From: Triglochin maritima
Taxonomy: Eukaryota > Streptophyta > Magnoliopsida > Alismatales > Juncaginaceae
Length of the DNA stretch: 64,000 nt
Assembly: GCA_963682175.1 (NCBI GenBank)
Contig: OY821770.1
Location: forward strand, 15,530,501-15,594,500
Direction of reading: 5' to 3'
How positions within the stretch are numbered: position 1 is the stretch's first letter; each line of letters starts with the position of its first letter. A program made the translations under genes and the position numbers. Shown piece after piece: positions 10,764-22,488 of the stretch. Under the pieces are notes generated by a model. That model was given only the letters and a program-made list of their open reading frames with translations. It made no database searches and was not told where the DNA came from.

Positions 10764-12319
10764 TGATTGATCATTTTAGTTTGCACGACGTCGGTGAAGA
10801 TGCGGAAAGTACGAGTCATACCACAAGGAATTGTGTGCGTTGTTGTTGTTGTCACCATACTCAAATGGGAAGAGAAATAGATGTAGATTTAGGCTAAGCT
10901 AACTAAACTAAACTACGATAGAAGAAAATAATCTAACTAAACCCCTTGGAGTGGAGGTGCAATAATGAGGTGTGTGTGCATGTGGGTGTCCAACCATTAA
11001 GCATATGTGTAAGAGTGTGTGTTTACAAGTAGAAGCTAGTGTGGAATCTAAGTGTGAAACACATACAATTACATGGTATACAAGACTAGGATAGGTTAGC
11101 ATGAAGTTAATATCAATTTTATGGATTCTCAAGTATGCAATAAGCACCTAGTGTGGCCATTAAAGCATCAATCAATCCTAAGCATAACCTTAGTTCATTC
11201 AAGCAACATAAACCAAATCAAGAAACCATTCATTTCAAGTCAATTACACCCTCAAATAGAACACATCACATGTAACATGTGAAACATAGATCGATGTAGC
11301 ATGAAACAAGTACCTAGTGTGGTCATTATCTCATATAAAAAAGGTTAACATGCTACAAGTTTTAGATCTAACGTTAAGAACATGGAAATGACACAAACTT
11401 AGGACCACCTCATACACTTCACCACCAACTACATTGCCTCCACCACAAATGGGGTGGATCTACTCACTAATCATCACTACAAACATGGAAATGAAGAGAT
11501 TAAGACTAAACATGGTATAAAAGTCTAACTAGAAACTAACCAACAAAATCAAAAACTAATTCGATAGAAAGAAAGATAATGACAAGAGGAACATGAATCC
11601 AACCTTCGATTAAAGAAAATGTGAGATTACAACATTCTTCCACCTTCCTCTACTTGCAGCCAAATTGGGTAAAACCTAACCTACTCTAATGGTGGAAGTG
11701 GAGAAGTAGGCTAAAGTAGAAGAAACATTGCTATTTATAGAAGAAAGAGTGGTGTAGATGAATCTGGAAGCAATCTGACGATTGTAATCAATTTCTCTAT
11801 GGTCTGGTACACCCAAATAAATACGTTCGAGCCACAGGAGAAATTTGGGGGGATTTGGACTAAAATGATCCGTCGGTGGGGACCACCACTGGCAAATTGT
11901 TTGTGTCCGATCCACCCTGATTTTCTTCAACAACTTAAGTTGTCCATTTCACACGTGGGGTGCACTCTAGGTCCGCCAGTCTGAGCTCATTTGGCCTTAA
12001 TTTCCCAAATACTCTTCAAGATTATGATATTGAGGGATTTTTGTGCCAAGAATGTTTTCCTTTCATTCAGATCCTTCCAGGATTCATCTGGGTCCTTCCT
12101 GAATCACAGATGGGTCCTTGAGCACGACAAATAAGTCCAAGATGCTTCAATAAGATCCTTTCTTTTTGCATTTCAGTTGTTTTCTCTTCATTTCTCTTCT
12201 TTATTACCTAAAACCTGAAACACATCAAACAAACACTCGAGTAGCACAAAATTGGGGTAAAATAATGGATATATATATATATATAACATGAATGTAATGT
12301 ATGATATGCTACTAATCAT
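10764..12319. mobile_element. Unidentified 1.56 kb insertion in the second CACTA gene
   Basis: Comparison with the uninterrupted second copy (CGCCATCCCAAGTAGAGG near 16340) shows that sequence starting TGATTGATCA and ending TACTAATCAT was inserted here. ATCC lies on both sides, a possible 4 bp duplication. No frame of interest exists. The interior is A/C-rich on the plus strand, and its minus strand reads like a retrotransposon leader or LTR. A (TA)n microsatellite lies at about 12269-12285. The family is unrecognised. Confidence 0.55.
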
Positions 12320-12469
12320 ATCCCAGGCAGAGATTGATGCCAAAATGTAGGTTGAGCAAAATGTAGAGTTGAAGATGGTGAGAAGCGAGCTAGCAGAGAC
12401 GAAAAGAAAGCTCGCAGACATGTGGTCAACCATCAACTACTTGATGGCAAAAGTGGATTCTAAGGATTA
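12320..12469 (+). pseudogene. Transposase_24-type gene relic, C-terminal coiled-coil end
   Basis: The host frame resumes with AEIDAK, then VEQNVELKMVRSELAETKRK and LADMWSTINYLMAKVDSKD before a stop. The lysine/glutamate-rich heptad pattern predicts a coiled coil, usual at the end of these proteins. One in-frame stop follows AEIDAK. The second copy carries the same end at about 16350-16500. Confidence 0.65.
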
Positions 12470-12839
12470 GGTATTTTAGTTGTAATTTAATAAGTTATAT
12501 TACATTTAATAAGTTAATTTATACAAATTGTAAATCTTAATGTTTAATATTTGAATTATGCAATATATTAATATAACATCCATTTGCACACAACCAACGT
12601 TGGTAAGTCGAGATGACGATAACAGGCCATCGAGCAGAGAGGGCACAGGAGGTTTGACAACTTAGTATTTATGTTTTCTATCTATTGTCATTGTTATATG
12701 TTGTTTGATTACATAATGAATTCAAAACTTATTTTCAATTAAATTACAAATTCTGAGTATGAAGTGTTTTGAGATGACTCCATATTAATATATGAGCTCT
12801 TGTATTTAGATGTTTGAGTTGTGATATGTGAATGTCTTG
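12470..12839. other. 3' non-coding part of the longer CACTA copy
   Basis: No gene is present. The segment aligns loosely with 16505-16790 plus 18806-18970 of the shorter copy, for example AGTCGAGATGACGATAACA against CAAGACGAGATAAGTATCA. It is therefore the shared 3' untranslated region. Confidence 0.45.
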
Positions 12840-13401
12840 TGAATGTTTATTTGGAGCACGGAAATCGGAAATTGGAAAGAGCAAATTGGTCTTTTCGGGT
12901 TCTATACAGGAGATACATCGACGGTACATATCCGTCGGTGTAGGTTCTGACGTGTGTCGATCTATGTACACCGTTGGTGTTTATTTGTCAGTGTTGGGTC
13001 TGATGTTTATTTTTAAACGTACACCGATGGTATATATCCGTGAAGGGTACCAATATTATGCATTGATAAAAATGTACCCATCGGTGTACGTCTATATACG
13101 GCGGACGAAGTATTAGTCAGTGTAATCTACACGGTCGTATGTCTCCATCTGTGTAGATCACCGATGAATGTTCGTCGATGTTCTTCGATCTAACGAAAGA
13201 AGGTGAAAGATTTGGTGGGAAATTTCATGCCAAAATTAACACTAGCACCTTTATTTTCCGTCGGTACATCTGTCAGAGTACAGAAAAATCGACCCAAGTA
13301 ACACCACAGTCAGTATATTCGTCGGTGTTCACCTACATCGACGAATTGCAACATAAACTAACGAATAGATACTCTCGGTGAAACCCTATTTTATTGTAGT
13401 G
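12840..13401. repeat. CACTA subterminal repeats and 3' terminus
   Basis: Arrays of ACATCGACGGTACATATCC, TCCGTCGGTGTAGG, ACACCGATGG and similar units run from about 12905 to the terminus TTATTGTAGTG at 13391-13401. The terminus reads CACTACAATAAAA on the other strand. ACC follows it, the expected site of a 3 bp target duplication. Subterminal inverted motifs of this density are diagnostic of CACTA elements. Confidence 0.8.
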
Positions 13402-14405
13402 ACCACCATTGCCAGCCTTCTTTTTAACTGATGTATAAATTGAATGTTTATGTAGAATGTGAAATATTAGTTTTGAATGTGATTAGTAACTTAGAATTGT
13501 ATGTTTTCCATTATTTTGTATTGAATATGATTAATATTTATTTTGTACGTGTTAGACGTGAAAAATGAATGTTAAATTAATTGGAGGGGATTAGTTAACC
13601 AAAACTAGACTTGGTTAGTTTAAGTGACTTTGATTAGTTCACTTGGAACTGTGTACGTAACCTGGAATGCTAAAGTAATGGATATATGTATTTTTCTTGT
13701 CAACACATATCTTTTGAAGTATTTTCAATATTGAAAATATAGATGAGGTTTTGCTGAAATTTCTAAAAAATATAATTTTATCTTAAACACATTTAGCTTT
13801 AATGTGGTTTAGTCAACTTTTGAGGTTTGGTTTGGTTAGATTGGTGAGGGAGAGTGGAGAACCTGTGACCATCGAGTTATTTTTAAGGGTTAGTTTTGTA
13901 GTTTAGTTTTAGAATTCTGATTTCGGAGTTGTATGAGTTTGAGTCTGAGGTTTGTTGTTGAAATTTGAATTTGGTTTGGATATCGATTTATGGAATTTTT
14001 AGTTTTAGTTTTAGTTTTAGTTTTGCTAAATGAAATTTATGGTTGGTTTGGACAATGTTATTCAAATGTCGTTGTTCATGGATTTGGATTGTGATTGCTA
14101 GAGTTGGTCTGAGTTTTCATTTTATTAGTCAAGGTTTGAAGATGGTTATGTTGTTGATTGTAATAATGGAGAACAATATACACGATGATAATGTCAAATG
14201 CAATGAATATTGAAATATGTTAACGTTTTCTTGTTAATACATGATTTGAAGATTTATCTAGATCAGATTTTTAGGGGAGATTCTACCAAAATTTCTATAA
14301 AATTTAATGATTATTATTAACAACATGATATTAATTCCTGACCATCCCGTCTAAAATTGAACGGAATTTTAAATTTAAAAAGTGTTCCCATCTTAAATCA
14401 ATTGA
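13402..14405. other. Leader of the shorter CACTA copy
   Basis: No gene is present. The sequence resumes with a C-rich ACCACCATTGCC stretch and then a T-rich leader equivalent to 3436-5360. Two degenerate copies of the TTTCTTGTCAA...GAAAATATAG leader repeat start near 13690 and 14222. The absence of subterminal repeats after 13401 is the main reason to think this leader was interrupted by the longer copy. Confidence 0.5.
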
Positions 14406-14960
14406 ATCATGACCTCAGACAAAAGTTAGATATATGACAAGAGAATTAGTCAGACATTCCTTGAGAATCTGTAGTCATTCTTGATCCTTGCACTTCGTCC
14501 TCAGAATCAATGCATTCATGGCAGGAAGATCTTATGCCCATGCAAGAAATCTTGTAACACGAAGTGGGAAACAAGAGGCGACGTCATTGATGATGCCATT
14601 GTAAATGGCTTTGATCGTAACTACGAGTAGTGGGTTTTCACGGGGAAAGTATTGCAAGTTCGAATGCCCAAGTAGTCTCGACAATAACAACACCACAAAC
14701 AGAAAATGACTTGGAAGAGGATGATGCTGGCAACACTAAGGGGATGATACACCATGTGGTCGAAGGTGCTAATGGCACGACGGATTCGTCGAGGCCTAGG
14801 ATCACACCATATGCTCAAACATTTCTCAACTACATGGAAGACAGAGATCAACCGTTGTATCCCGGATGGCAACCAGAATTGAACAAATTTTCATTCGTCA
14901 TCAAAGTGCTTCACTTGAAATGCACGAGTAGATGGCGTACCATGAATGTAATGACATACC
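14406..14960 (+). pseudogene. Shorter-copy Transpos_assoc and TNP2 N-terminal relic
   Basis: ILCPCKKSCNTKWETR with DVIDDAIVNGFDRNYE marks the Transpos_assoc domain near 14530-14630. The open frame 14630-15010 then runs through a linker to KFSFVIKVLHLKCTSRW, the start of the TNP2 catalytic region. After the codons ending near 14960 the sequence jumps to what in the longer copy is the region around 9880. About 4 kb of TNP2 (Transposase_21, DUF4218, DUF4216) was thus lost in one internal deletion. Confidence 0.75.
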
Positions 14961-15039
14961 AAATGTCTGGATTATTTAATATATATTTTATTATTTTATT
15001 ATGTGATTGATGAATGGTTACACTACTTTAGAATTCAGG

Positions 15040-16510
15040 TATGACTAGAAGTCAGTCTTTGTCGTTGGACCGTGTACATGATGGAAGCGATGATGGGCGT
15101 AAACGTCGAGGATGTCAGGAGGAGAATGCACCAGTAGTTGATACCCCACGGATTGGAATTGGTGCGGCTGATCCTTCCTAGAGTGGGGACGTTCCGGGCA
15201 TTTTGGCTGCTAGTAATAAAAGTTAATTAAGATACAATATTTTCTTATGTGAAATGCTAAGTTACGATTCGTACAAATGCAGCCAGCATGAGTAGGGGTT
15301 GTGGTTCCACACATATTCTGGAGGATTGGAACTCGGTGGTTCCCATTGAGATAGAGCTTACACCGGAGGATGTCCCAAAAGTAAAGAATGCAAAATGCAG
15401 AACACTTTAAGAACTTCATCGAGACGATAACCAGGAGCACACGTGTACTTCCTCCGTATTATTCAGACTAGATATTGATGCCATAGAAGAACAAAGATAT
15501 GGCATGGTAGCAGTTAACGATGCTATAACATACATACTTAAGTTATATTATTATTGATTAGAATTGAACACTAAGTTGATTTTTTTTATAGGCACACGTG
15601 AAGGTTCCTGAGGGTTCAAAGCCAAGATTATGTGGTTTTCAAACACAAAATGGAAGGAAAACAAGCACCAATTGTACCTTGATGTCGCAAACTTGGAGAC
15701 GAGAGAGGAGAGATGGGAGACTAGACCACTGCATATCTTGGCTCAGAATCTATCCACTCCTCTGGACTACTAGTCCAGCGAGGCATTCAAGGTAAAATTA
15801 CAATGCCTTTTAGTTAATTTATATTCAATAGATGAAAAACCTAACAATTTTGTATTTTTTGTGATTTAAAAGAAGAACGAGACAACAAAAAGACATGTCC
15901 AATTTAATCATACCGCATTAGTGTGGTACGAAGTTTGTTGCGCGACACTGGGAGACGATGGTAATACTTTATTTTTTTAATGGTATTGCAGATTGTGGAA
16001 AACTCAGACGCTCCTGGGCCTACTCGCATAGATATGTACATTCGACTGCATGACAATAAGAACCCGAGAGTAGCGGTTGTTATTGCAAGTTTATATTCAT
16101 ATTATTTTTAAATTACTTTATGTTCTTGGGTTGCATTCATTTATAATTTCTGATAATTTTTGCTTGCTGGAAATATGAAAGACTCTACGATGACCAAGTG
16201 AGACGAGCTCTCATGGTTCTATCACTTCGGGGCTTCCGTCGAGGATCCTCTCGGGTCACTTCTAGGTGACCGAGACGGACGTCTGAGGATGTACTCCAGT
16301 ATTGTCACCCCCATATACATGTACGGACCTCGCAGGACGCCATCCCAAGTAGAGGTCAATGCTAAATCAAAAGTTGATCAAAGTGTCTGAGAGAGCTTGG
16401 AGCTAAAGCGATCAAGAGAGTAGCAAGCTAGCAAAGGTGGAACAAGCTCGCGACCATGTAGTCGACCAACGACTTTTTGATGGCGAAGGGGCTTAGAACA
16501 ATTAGGTATT
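15040..16510 (+). pseudogene. Shorter-copy Transposase_24-type gene relic
   Basis: An ATG at about 15041 opens MTRSQSLSLDRVHDGSDDG. Exon-like blocks follow: a block at 15283-15530 with the domain core, a block at 15591-15792 with KVPEGSKPRL and LETREERWETRPLHILAQN, and later blocks with DMYIRLHDNKNPRVAVV and YDDQVRRALMVLS. GT/AG borders are visible at several junctions. Stops occur inside blocks (one after STPLDY), so it is a pseudogene. It is clearly the sister of 9978-12469 without the 1.56 kb insertion. Confidence 0.72.
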
Positions 16511-16790
16511 GTATTCATAATTTAGTAATGTGTATTACATTTACTAGGTTTATATGAGGTATCATCTTAATAAATAATGTATTGTAACGTGCATTATATT
16601 AATATCACATCAATTACAAACCACTACCGCCGCCAAGACGAGATAAGTATCACAAACCATTGGATGGAGCAAGTACCGACAATTTGACAACGTCGTGTTT
16701 GTGTATTTTGTCTACTATCATTATCAAACTTCTTTTCTACTTCGTGAATTGAAAACATAATTTCAATACAGTTACAACGTTTTGTATGCA
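16511..16790. other. 3' non-coding part of the shorter CACTA copy
   Basis: No gene is present. It ends in TTTGTATGCA, and its GCA is repeated at 18806-18808 on the far side of the inserted CACTG element. The host continues there with ATTTATTGTTTG. Confidence 0.5.
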
Positions 16791-18805
16791 CACTGCTGGA
16801 AAAACATATAATAACGTCCCCATGACAAGTTGGGTATTTTGTACCCGACGTGAAGACGACCTTGTCACGTCGGTTGTTTAACCGATGTGACATGTACCAT
16901 ATCACGTCGGTTAAACACAAACCGACGTGAAATGGATCCATATCACGCCGGTTTTGTGACAACCAACGCGTTTTAGTATATGTGTCACGTCAGGTAAACA
17001 ACAACCAACGTGATATGTTGCAGTTCATTTTATTTTAAAAAATTTTGAACTTATGTGTAACGTCGGTTTACAAGAAACTGATGTGTTGTAAACCGACGTG
17101 ATAGATGGTTTTATCTTCTCTGGTCAAAACTAATCTTGAATTACATGATTTAGATTTTGAATTTATGTTGAAAATATATTTGATTGTACAAACAACCATG
17201 TTGTTACTCATTCACAGATCCTAAAGTGTTTAGTGTTGATTTTTCGTAAGTATAAAAAAAGTATTACTTTGAAAAATAGTTAGTCAAAGTATTACACTGC
17301 TAATGTACCCACTTAAATAGAAATAGTAGTTCTAGTTTTAGAAAAACAAGACAAATTGGTTTTGAATTATGAAAAAATAGAAAATGTCTTTTTGTTAGAG
17401 TACTTGTGTAGATTGCATTTATATTAGTACTTGTGTTTTCATTGCTGGTGTGAGTGTGGTAATTTTGTGTGATACATCCTTTAGCATACCATCTGAACGG
17501 ATATGGATCCATAATATAAAATTTTGTGTTGCAAAATCTTACATTTTACCATGCATTGTACATTTTCTATGTGATGTTCACGACTTCAAATGGTCTATGT
17601 TGAATAAATACAAGAATTGAATTGATTGTGCAAATATATTATGTATAGTCTAGTGTTTGTAAGTTCTATGGGTTTGATCATTTAGCTTCTGACAAACCGA
17701 GGAAAAATTTGAAGGACTTGGTGCAAATGTAAGTTCTATTAAAATATTATTTTAAAACATGAAAATACGTTGTAGTTGTTAGATTTTATAACAAATATCA
17801 ATATTTATCCATTTCTGTAGAGCTATTGATATATAAACAATTGGGACAAAATAGAAACCAAAAAAAGAAAACAATGTGGTATCCTATGAAGGTAGGGTAA
17901 TTAAATTATTATGAAACAATGAGCACTATATTTTCAATTAATTTCGTAGTTTGTAATATACATTTTGTCTTAATTTATGTACCATAAACAAACCAGAAAT
18001 ACAGAGTGCGGGTACTATGTCATGAGGTATATGGAACAAATTGTGGAGTTTGATTTGGTGGGAGGAGATTTACCCGAGGTAATATATAGTTTCTACACTA
18101 CATTGAAGTAATATATCTTATTTTGATAAAGTTGTATGTTTATGGAATTCTTTGTTTAATTTGTAGATCTTTCGACCAACTCTGGAACCATTTTCACAGG
18201 AAGAGCTCGGTTACACACGTGAGAGATGGGCTTCCTTTTTCATTACTCGTATGCTTCTAAGTTGATGATATTAATGTTAGTTTACTCGATATTTGTTAAC
18301 TTGTTAGTTTCCTCTATATATTGAATGTTAACTTATTAGTTTGCTCGATACATTGAATGTTAACTTGTTAGTTTGCTCGAATGGAAATCTAAGACGTTGA
18401 ATGTTAGTTTGAATGTTAAAATGAATTGTGATTGTGATTTAATGACTTGAGTGTCGACACTTATATTACATTGAGTATGTGATGAGATTGTGAATGAATT
18501 TAGTGCAGGGAAATATCAGTAGATTTATAACAAACAATTTTTTTTTCTTTCTAAACAGACATATATCACATCGGATTTAGACGAACCGACGTGATATACC
18601 CCATATTTACGTGATAAATATGTGGTATATCACGTCGGTCTCCCATAACCGACATGATATACCACATATGTCACGTGGTTATTAAACCGACGTGGTATTG
18701 TCCTCCCTTTTATGTCCCCCTTTTATGACGTCGGTATATTGGAACAGTACAACCGATGTGATATGGGACAAAAAATCGACGTGAAAACCATATTTTCCAG
18801 CAGTG
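16791..18805. mobile_element. CACTG-type CACTA element, 2,015 bp, GCA target duplication
   Basis: The terminal inverted repeat CACTGCTGGAAAA (16791-16803) is matched exactly by TTTTCCAGCAGTG (18793-18805), and GCA flanks both ends (16788-16790, 18806-18808). Subterminal repeats of the TCACGTCGGTT...AACCGACGTGA type fill 16830-17110 and 18560-18790. The interior carries only the 3' exons of a Ulp1-like gene and no transposase, so it is a deleted, non-autonomous member. Its insertion in the 3' region of another CACTA copy makes it younger than that copy. Confidence 0.92.
17663..18265 (+). pseudogene. Ulp1-like (C48) cysteine protease, C-terminal exons
   Basis: Four exon-like blocks with GT/AG borders can be read. 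They are YGFDHLASDKPRKNLKDLVQ (ending 17728), LIYKQLGQNRNQKKKTMWY (about 17822-17889), NTECGYYVMRYMEQIVEFD (about 17997-18078) and IFRPTLEPFSQEELGYTRER with RWASFF (18166-18265, stop TGA). ECGYYVMRY contains the catalytic cysteine of C48 SUMO/Ulp1 proteases, which many plant CACTA and MULE elements carry. The upstream exon with the catalytic histidine is missing, so the protein would be inactive even if transcribed. Confidence 0.8.
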
Positions 18806-18969
18806 GCAATTTATTGTTTGAATGTGTTTTATATAAATGCATATATGAGTTTCTCTAGTTATATGTTTGTGATTGAATGCATGAATATGTTATGGATGAT
18901 TAATGAAAAATATTGCTTCTTTTAACTGGGGAAATCAAAACTTGGAAAAAGTCAATAGGCTTTTTCCAG

Positions 18970-19447
18970 GATCTGGGCAGGGACATACATCGACCGTACT
19001 TATATGTTGGTGTAAGTTTTGACGTTTGTCAGGTAAACTAAACTGACGATACTTATCCGTCGGTGAAGGTTACCCACAGAATTCCCCGACGGCACATTTC
19101 GTCGGTGTAAGTCGACGTTCATCAGTGCTACTGGAGAAGAAGTATTGGTTGGTGTATACTACACTGACAGATACGTCCGTCAGTGTAGATCACCAATTGA
19201 TATCCATCGGTGATCCCTCTTTGGTGTTTATCGCTCTTATGAAACAAGGCAAAAATAATTGGCCGAAAAATTCATACCATAATTAACATCGACAACATTT
19301 TTCCGTCGGAACATCCGTCGGTGGAACTAAACACCGACGCAGATAATACCAATGGTAGGTATATTCTTTGGTGTTCACCTAAACCGACGGATAGTGACTT
19401 ACATCGACGAATATTTTCTGTCAGTGAAGCCTTGTTCTGCGGTAGTG
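18970..19447. repeat. CACTA subterminal repeats and outer 3' terminus
   Basis: ACTTATCCGTCGGTGAAGG, ACACCGACGCAGATA, ACCGACGGATAG and TCGACGAATATT units lead to the terminus TCTGCGGTAGTG at 19436-19447, which is CACTACCGCAGA on the other strand. It differs from the 13401 terminus after the first six bases, so the two copies belong to related but distinct subfamilies. GTG follows. Confidence 0.75.
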
Positions 19448-20117
19448 GTGTATGTGTGTATATTCTACACTCTGGCATGGACTGGGAAATTTACATATAC
19501 ATGTCTAATAACTAAATAGTCAGAAGCATGCATATCAGAAATACATGTTAGACATTTGAGAAAGTTGAGGGGAGAGAGCTGGAATGTGACATGCATGGTG
19601 CATTACTCGGCGGACATCGGGGGGCTATTTATATTTGCAAATGGTCAAGTCTCATTCGAAATAAATGCAAGAATATGCCTTTTCCATCTGTATCACCTGA
19701 TCTGATGCCCGTGATGAACCAACTATAATAAGTTCATGAATTTATTATGTGATATTATCATTATTACATATTTTTTAAGGTCGGTTTGGAACTTCAAATC
19801 ACAAGTATTTATGTATAGATATTTAGCAATCTACGGCTGCAAAAAATATGCATTTTTGAAGATTTGTAGTAAGTCTCATTTTCTTATCTACAACAACCTT
19901 TTCCCAAACAGTAAGAGAAGTTATTGTAGCTTCGAAGACACATCAAGAAATTAAACATGTAATATTTCTTTCAAAGAAGTACCTTGTGTGCTAGTGCGCC
20001 GTGCATAGGTATTCATTATCAATGAAAATATTGCAAAGAAATTACTTGTAAATTATTTCATCGAATTAGCTTTTATAATGACATTATATTATCCAATTGA
20101 TGATGAAAATTCTAAGG
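19448..20117. other. Unassigned spacer
   Basis: I recognise no gene, terminal repeat or transposase relic here. Short frames (for example 19736-19954) have no family resemblance. Confidence 0.35.
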
Positions 20118-21830
20118 GCTTTTTGCCTACCTGTGTTCCTATAAAATGACGTAATGTCTTTGCATCTATTTTTTTATATTAGCTTAATGGTACCTACATT
20201 TCACTAAAAATTACTTGTGTGCACCTATGTCGGCTGTGAGGCCATTGGGTCATTGTTACTTTCTAATTCTTTAGAAAGTTTGCAAAATACACACTTTAAA
20301 ATTAAATTGTCCTTAATGTTAAATAAAAAACTAAAACTTAAAAATTGAAAAAAACAAACAAACACGTACACTAGTCTCTTTCCCGGTCCCCTCCCTCTTA
20401 ACTCCACCACCACCACTTCTGCCATTGACAACGACAAACCCCTGGCTGACCGTCCTCTCCTACTCTCCCTCCTCGGTCCAACATCAACACCACCACTATC
20501 GTCATTGTAACATCCCCAAACAGCAGAAAATTTAAACTATTAAAATCAAAGAAAACACAAGGATCAAGACCATTAAGAGTGGGGACATTACTCATAAAAA
20601 TATCCAAATATATCTGGTACACCATATTACATAAAAGTTTGCCAAAAGAGTGATTACATCAGAATACGAAACACACAACACATGTAATTACGACAACCTA
20701 AAATAGGCAGACCACAAGATCTGGTCCCAACGTGCAAACTCCCTCGGTCACCACCCGCCAGAACCTACTGCGGTCCTGAAAGATAAACATAACAACAATG
20801 CCTGAGTTTCCATAAGGAAATGCCATATGACAAGCTCGCCTATATGCACCTATCATACTAGTATAACATGACATGATAAAAGAAATAACAACATTCCCTC
20901 CAAGGGTAAAACCGGTCATCCGTCCCACAACCGTCACTGCCGCCATACAGGCCGCACGGTCCACAAACATCATCGGGTCTCCGTGGAGAACTACTGTAGG
21001 CACATACGGTCTTACGGAATTACTGCAACCCATCCCCACATGCGGCTACAAAAGCCAAAGGGATTAGTGGTGAGGCGTACACACTTCCACGCTGGTAGAA
21101 TCAGATCTGATAACATCGTAGTCCACCACCACAACGACGGAGCCGTCACTCAGGTCAGTCCATCACCGCCGCCACACAGGCCGCACGGTACATTTCAACA
21201 GTAGGTGCCCAACCGAGCTACCTGCCGGAAAACATCGTCACAGTCCACCACCGCTACCACACAGGCCGCGCGCGATCCTCTCTACTGCCACAGGCCGCAC
21301 AGGGGCCCTCCCGCCGCCACACAGGCCACACGGGCTCATGCAATCACCGCCTATCAAGGTGAGTCAAAGATATCCGCCACACAGAGGGCCAGACAATCGA
21401 CCGATCTGGACCAAAGTCCGCAAGGTCATCGTGCTCCATGTGCAGACACCCACTCTACCGCTATAAAAGCAGGGCAGTGGCCTCCGTAGCCATCAAGGCC
21501 GGTAGTCACTTCACCCAACGGAAGTTGTGTGCCCACTGAAAGCATTGGAATCCACGATCCCTCGGGTCTACTACTCTAATATGAGTCAAGTAAATCATAT
21601 ACTATGCCACAGTCCATAACACAGATGTGGCATGCCCCAAGTATCCACACTCTTACACACGACGGTCCCTGGGCAGGCACGAGCAACGCACCCACGATCA
21701 CCTCCCAGGTCACGCGCTAGGCGAGGACAAGGGCTTCCGTGGACAGAGTTGACACTAAACAAGGGCAAGAACCAAGGGTGATACTTGCAACCAAGTTCAG
21801 CAGCTCTGCCAAGCAATCCATCCAGCAAGT

Positions 21831-21945
21831 TGTCCATAAACACGTCCAGAAATCTGTCCACAAACATATCCAGAAATTTGTCCACAAACACGTCCAGAAT
21901 GTCCAGAATCTCTATCCAGAAAGTTTGTCCAGAATGTCTGTCCAA
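21831..21945. repeat. 24 bp minisatellite inside the minus-strand LTR
   Basis: Units TGTCCATAAACACGTCCAGA, TGTCCACAAACATATCCAGA and TGTCCACAAACACGTCCAGA start at 21831, 21855 and 21879, exactly 24 bp apart. Shorter degenerate TGTCCAGAA units follow to about 21945. Each unit contains two GTCCA half-repeats. Confidence 0.85.
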
Positions 21946-22488
21946 CACTCCTCACAAACCCTGATCACTTTTGCACGGACCGCTGGCTAGCCCAACGTCA
22001 GATAGGGACCGCGGTTGGTAGCCCACTGACCACCGCTCGTTGCCGGCGAGTTCTCCAACCTCTGGCGACAAGCCAAACCTCACACACCACGGTGTGAGCA
22101 AAACTAATGCAACTATTGAACTTGACAAACCTCTACTCGGAGACGACATACTTCACCGGAGCTCCAAACGCCTCCTTGTCGGTCACGCTCACACCAGAGT
22201 TCACCGCCTTGCTTTGCCTCCGACAGTCACCACCTCGCACTGAGCTCCCTACCGGCCGTAACTCCTCGCACACGATCACCACCAGTTACTCCTTGCCGCA
22301 CATCCTCTTTGCTTACGTCCACCACCACCATCGGAGATTAGAGGAGAAGTGAGTTGGGTGGAGAAGATTGGGAGAGGAAGAAGAAAGAGAGAAACGTGAG
22401 AGAGGAGAGAAGAGATGTGTTTCTCCACTAAACACCCCATCAACCAACCAACAAGCAACCCCAACCATACCCTTACACCATTCCTCAC

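Larger units (their letters stand above)
1660..19447. mobile_element. CACTA (En/Spm) complex of two related copies
   Basis: The left edge reads CACTACTCGACG at 1660. The right edge reads GCGGTAGTG ending at 19447, and a second 3' terminus (TTATTGTAGTG) ends at 13401. Both 3' termini are preceded by about 500 bp of inverted CCGACGG/CCGTCGG subterminal repeats. Two sets of transposase relics follow the same order: Transpos_assoc, Transposase_21 (TNP2) and Transposase_24. The leader of the second set (13402 onward) has no subterminal repeats of its own. Two subterminal blocks stand at the left (1660-2110, 2460-2890). The simplest model is that the copy ending at 13401 inserted into the leader of the copy spanning 1660-2455 plus 13402-19447. 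A clean CACTA terminus near 2455 was not found, so the nesting is inferred. The outer 3 bp flanks (CTG and GTG) match only partly. Confidence 0.75.

Noticed and set aside
13178..13381. 67-codon frame as a gene
   Set aside because: It lies within CACTA subterminal repeats.
21205..21990. Several overlapping frames near 21.2-22.2 kb as genes
   Set aside because: They lie inside a minus-strand gypsy LTR and arise from its GC-rich composition and minisatellite.
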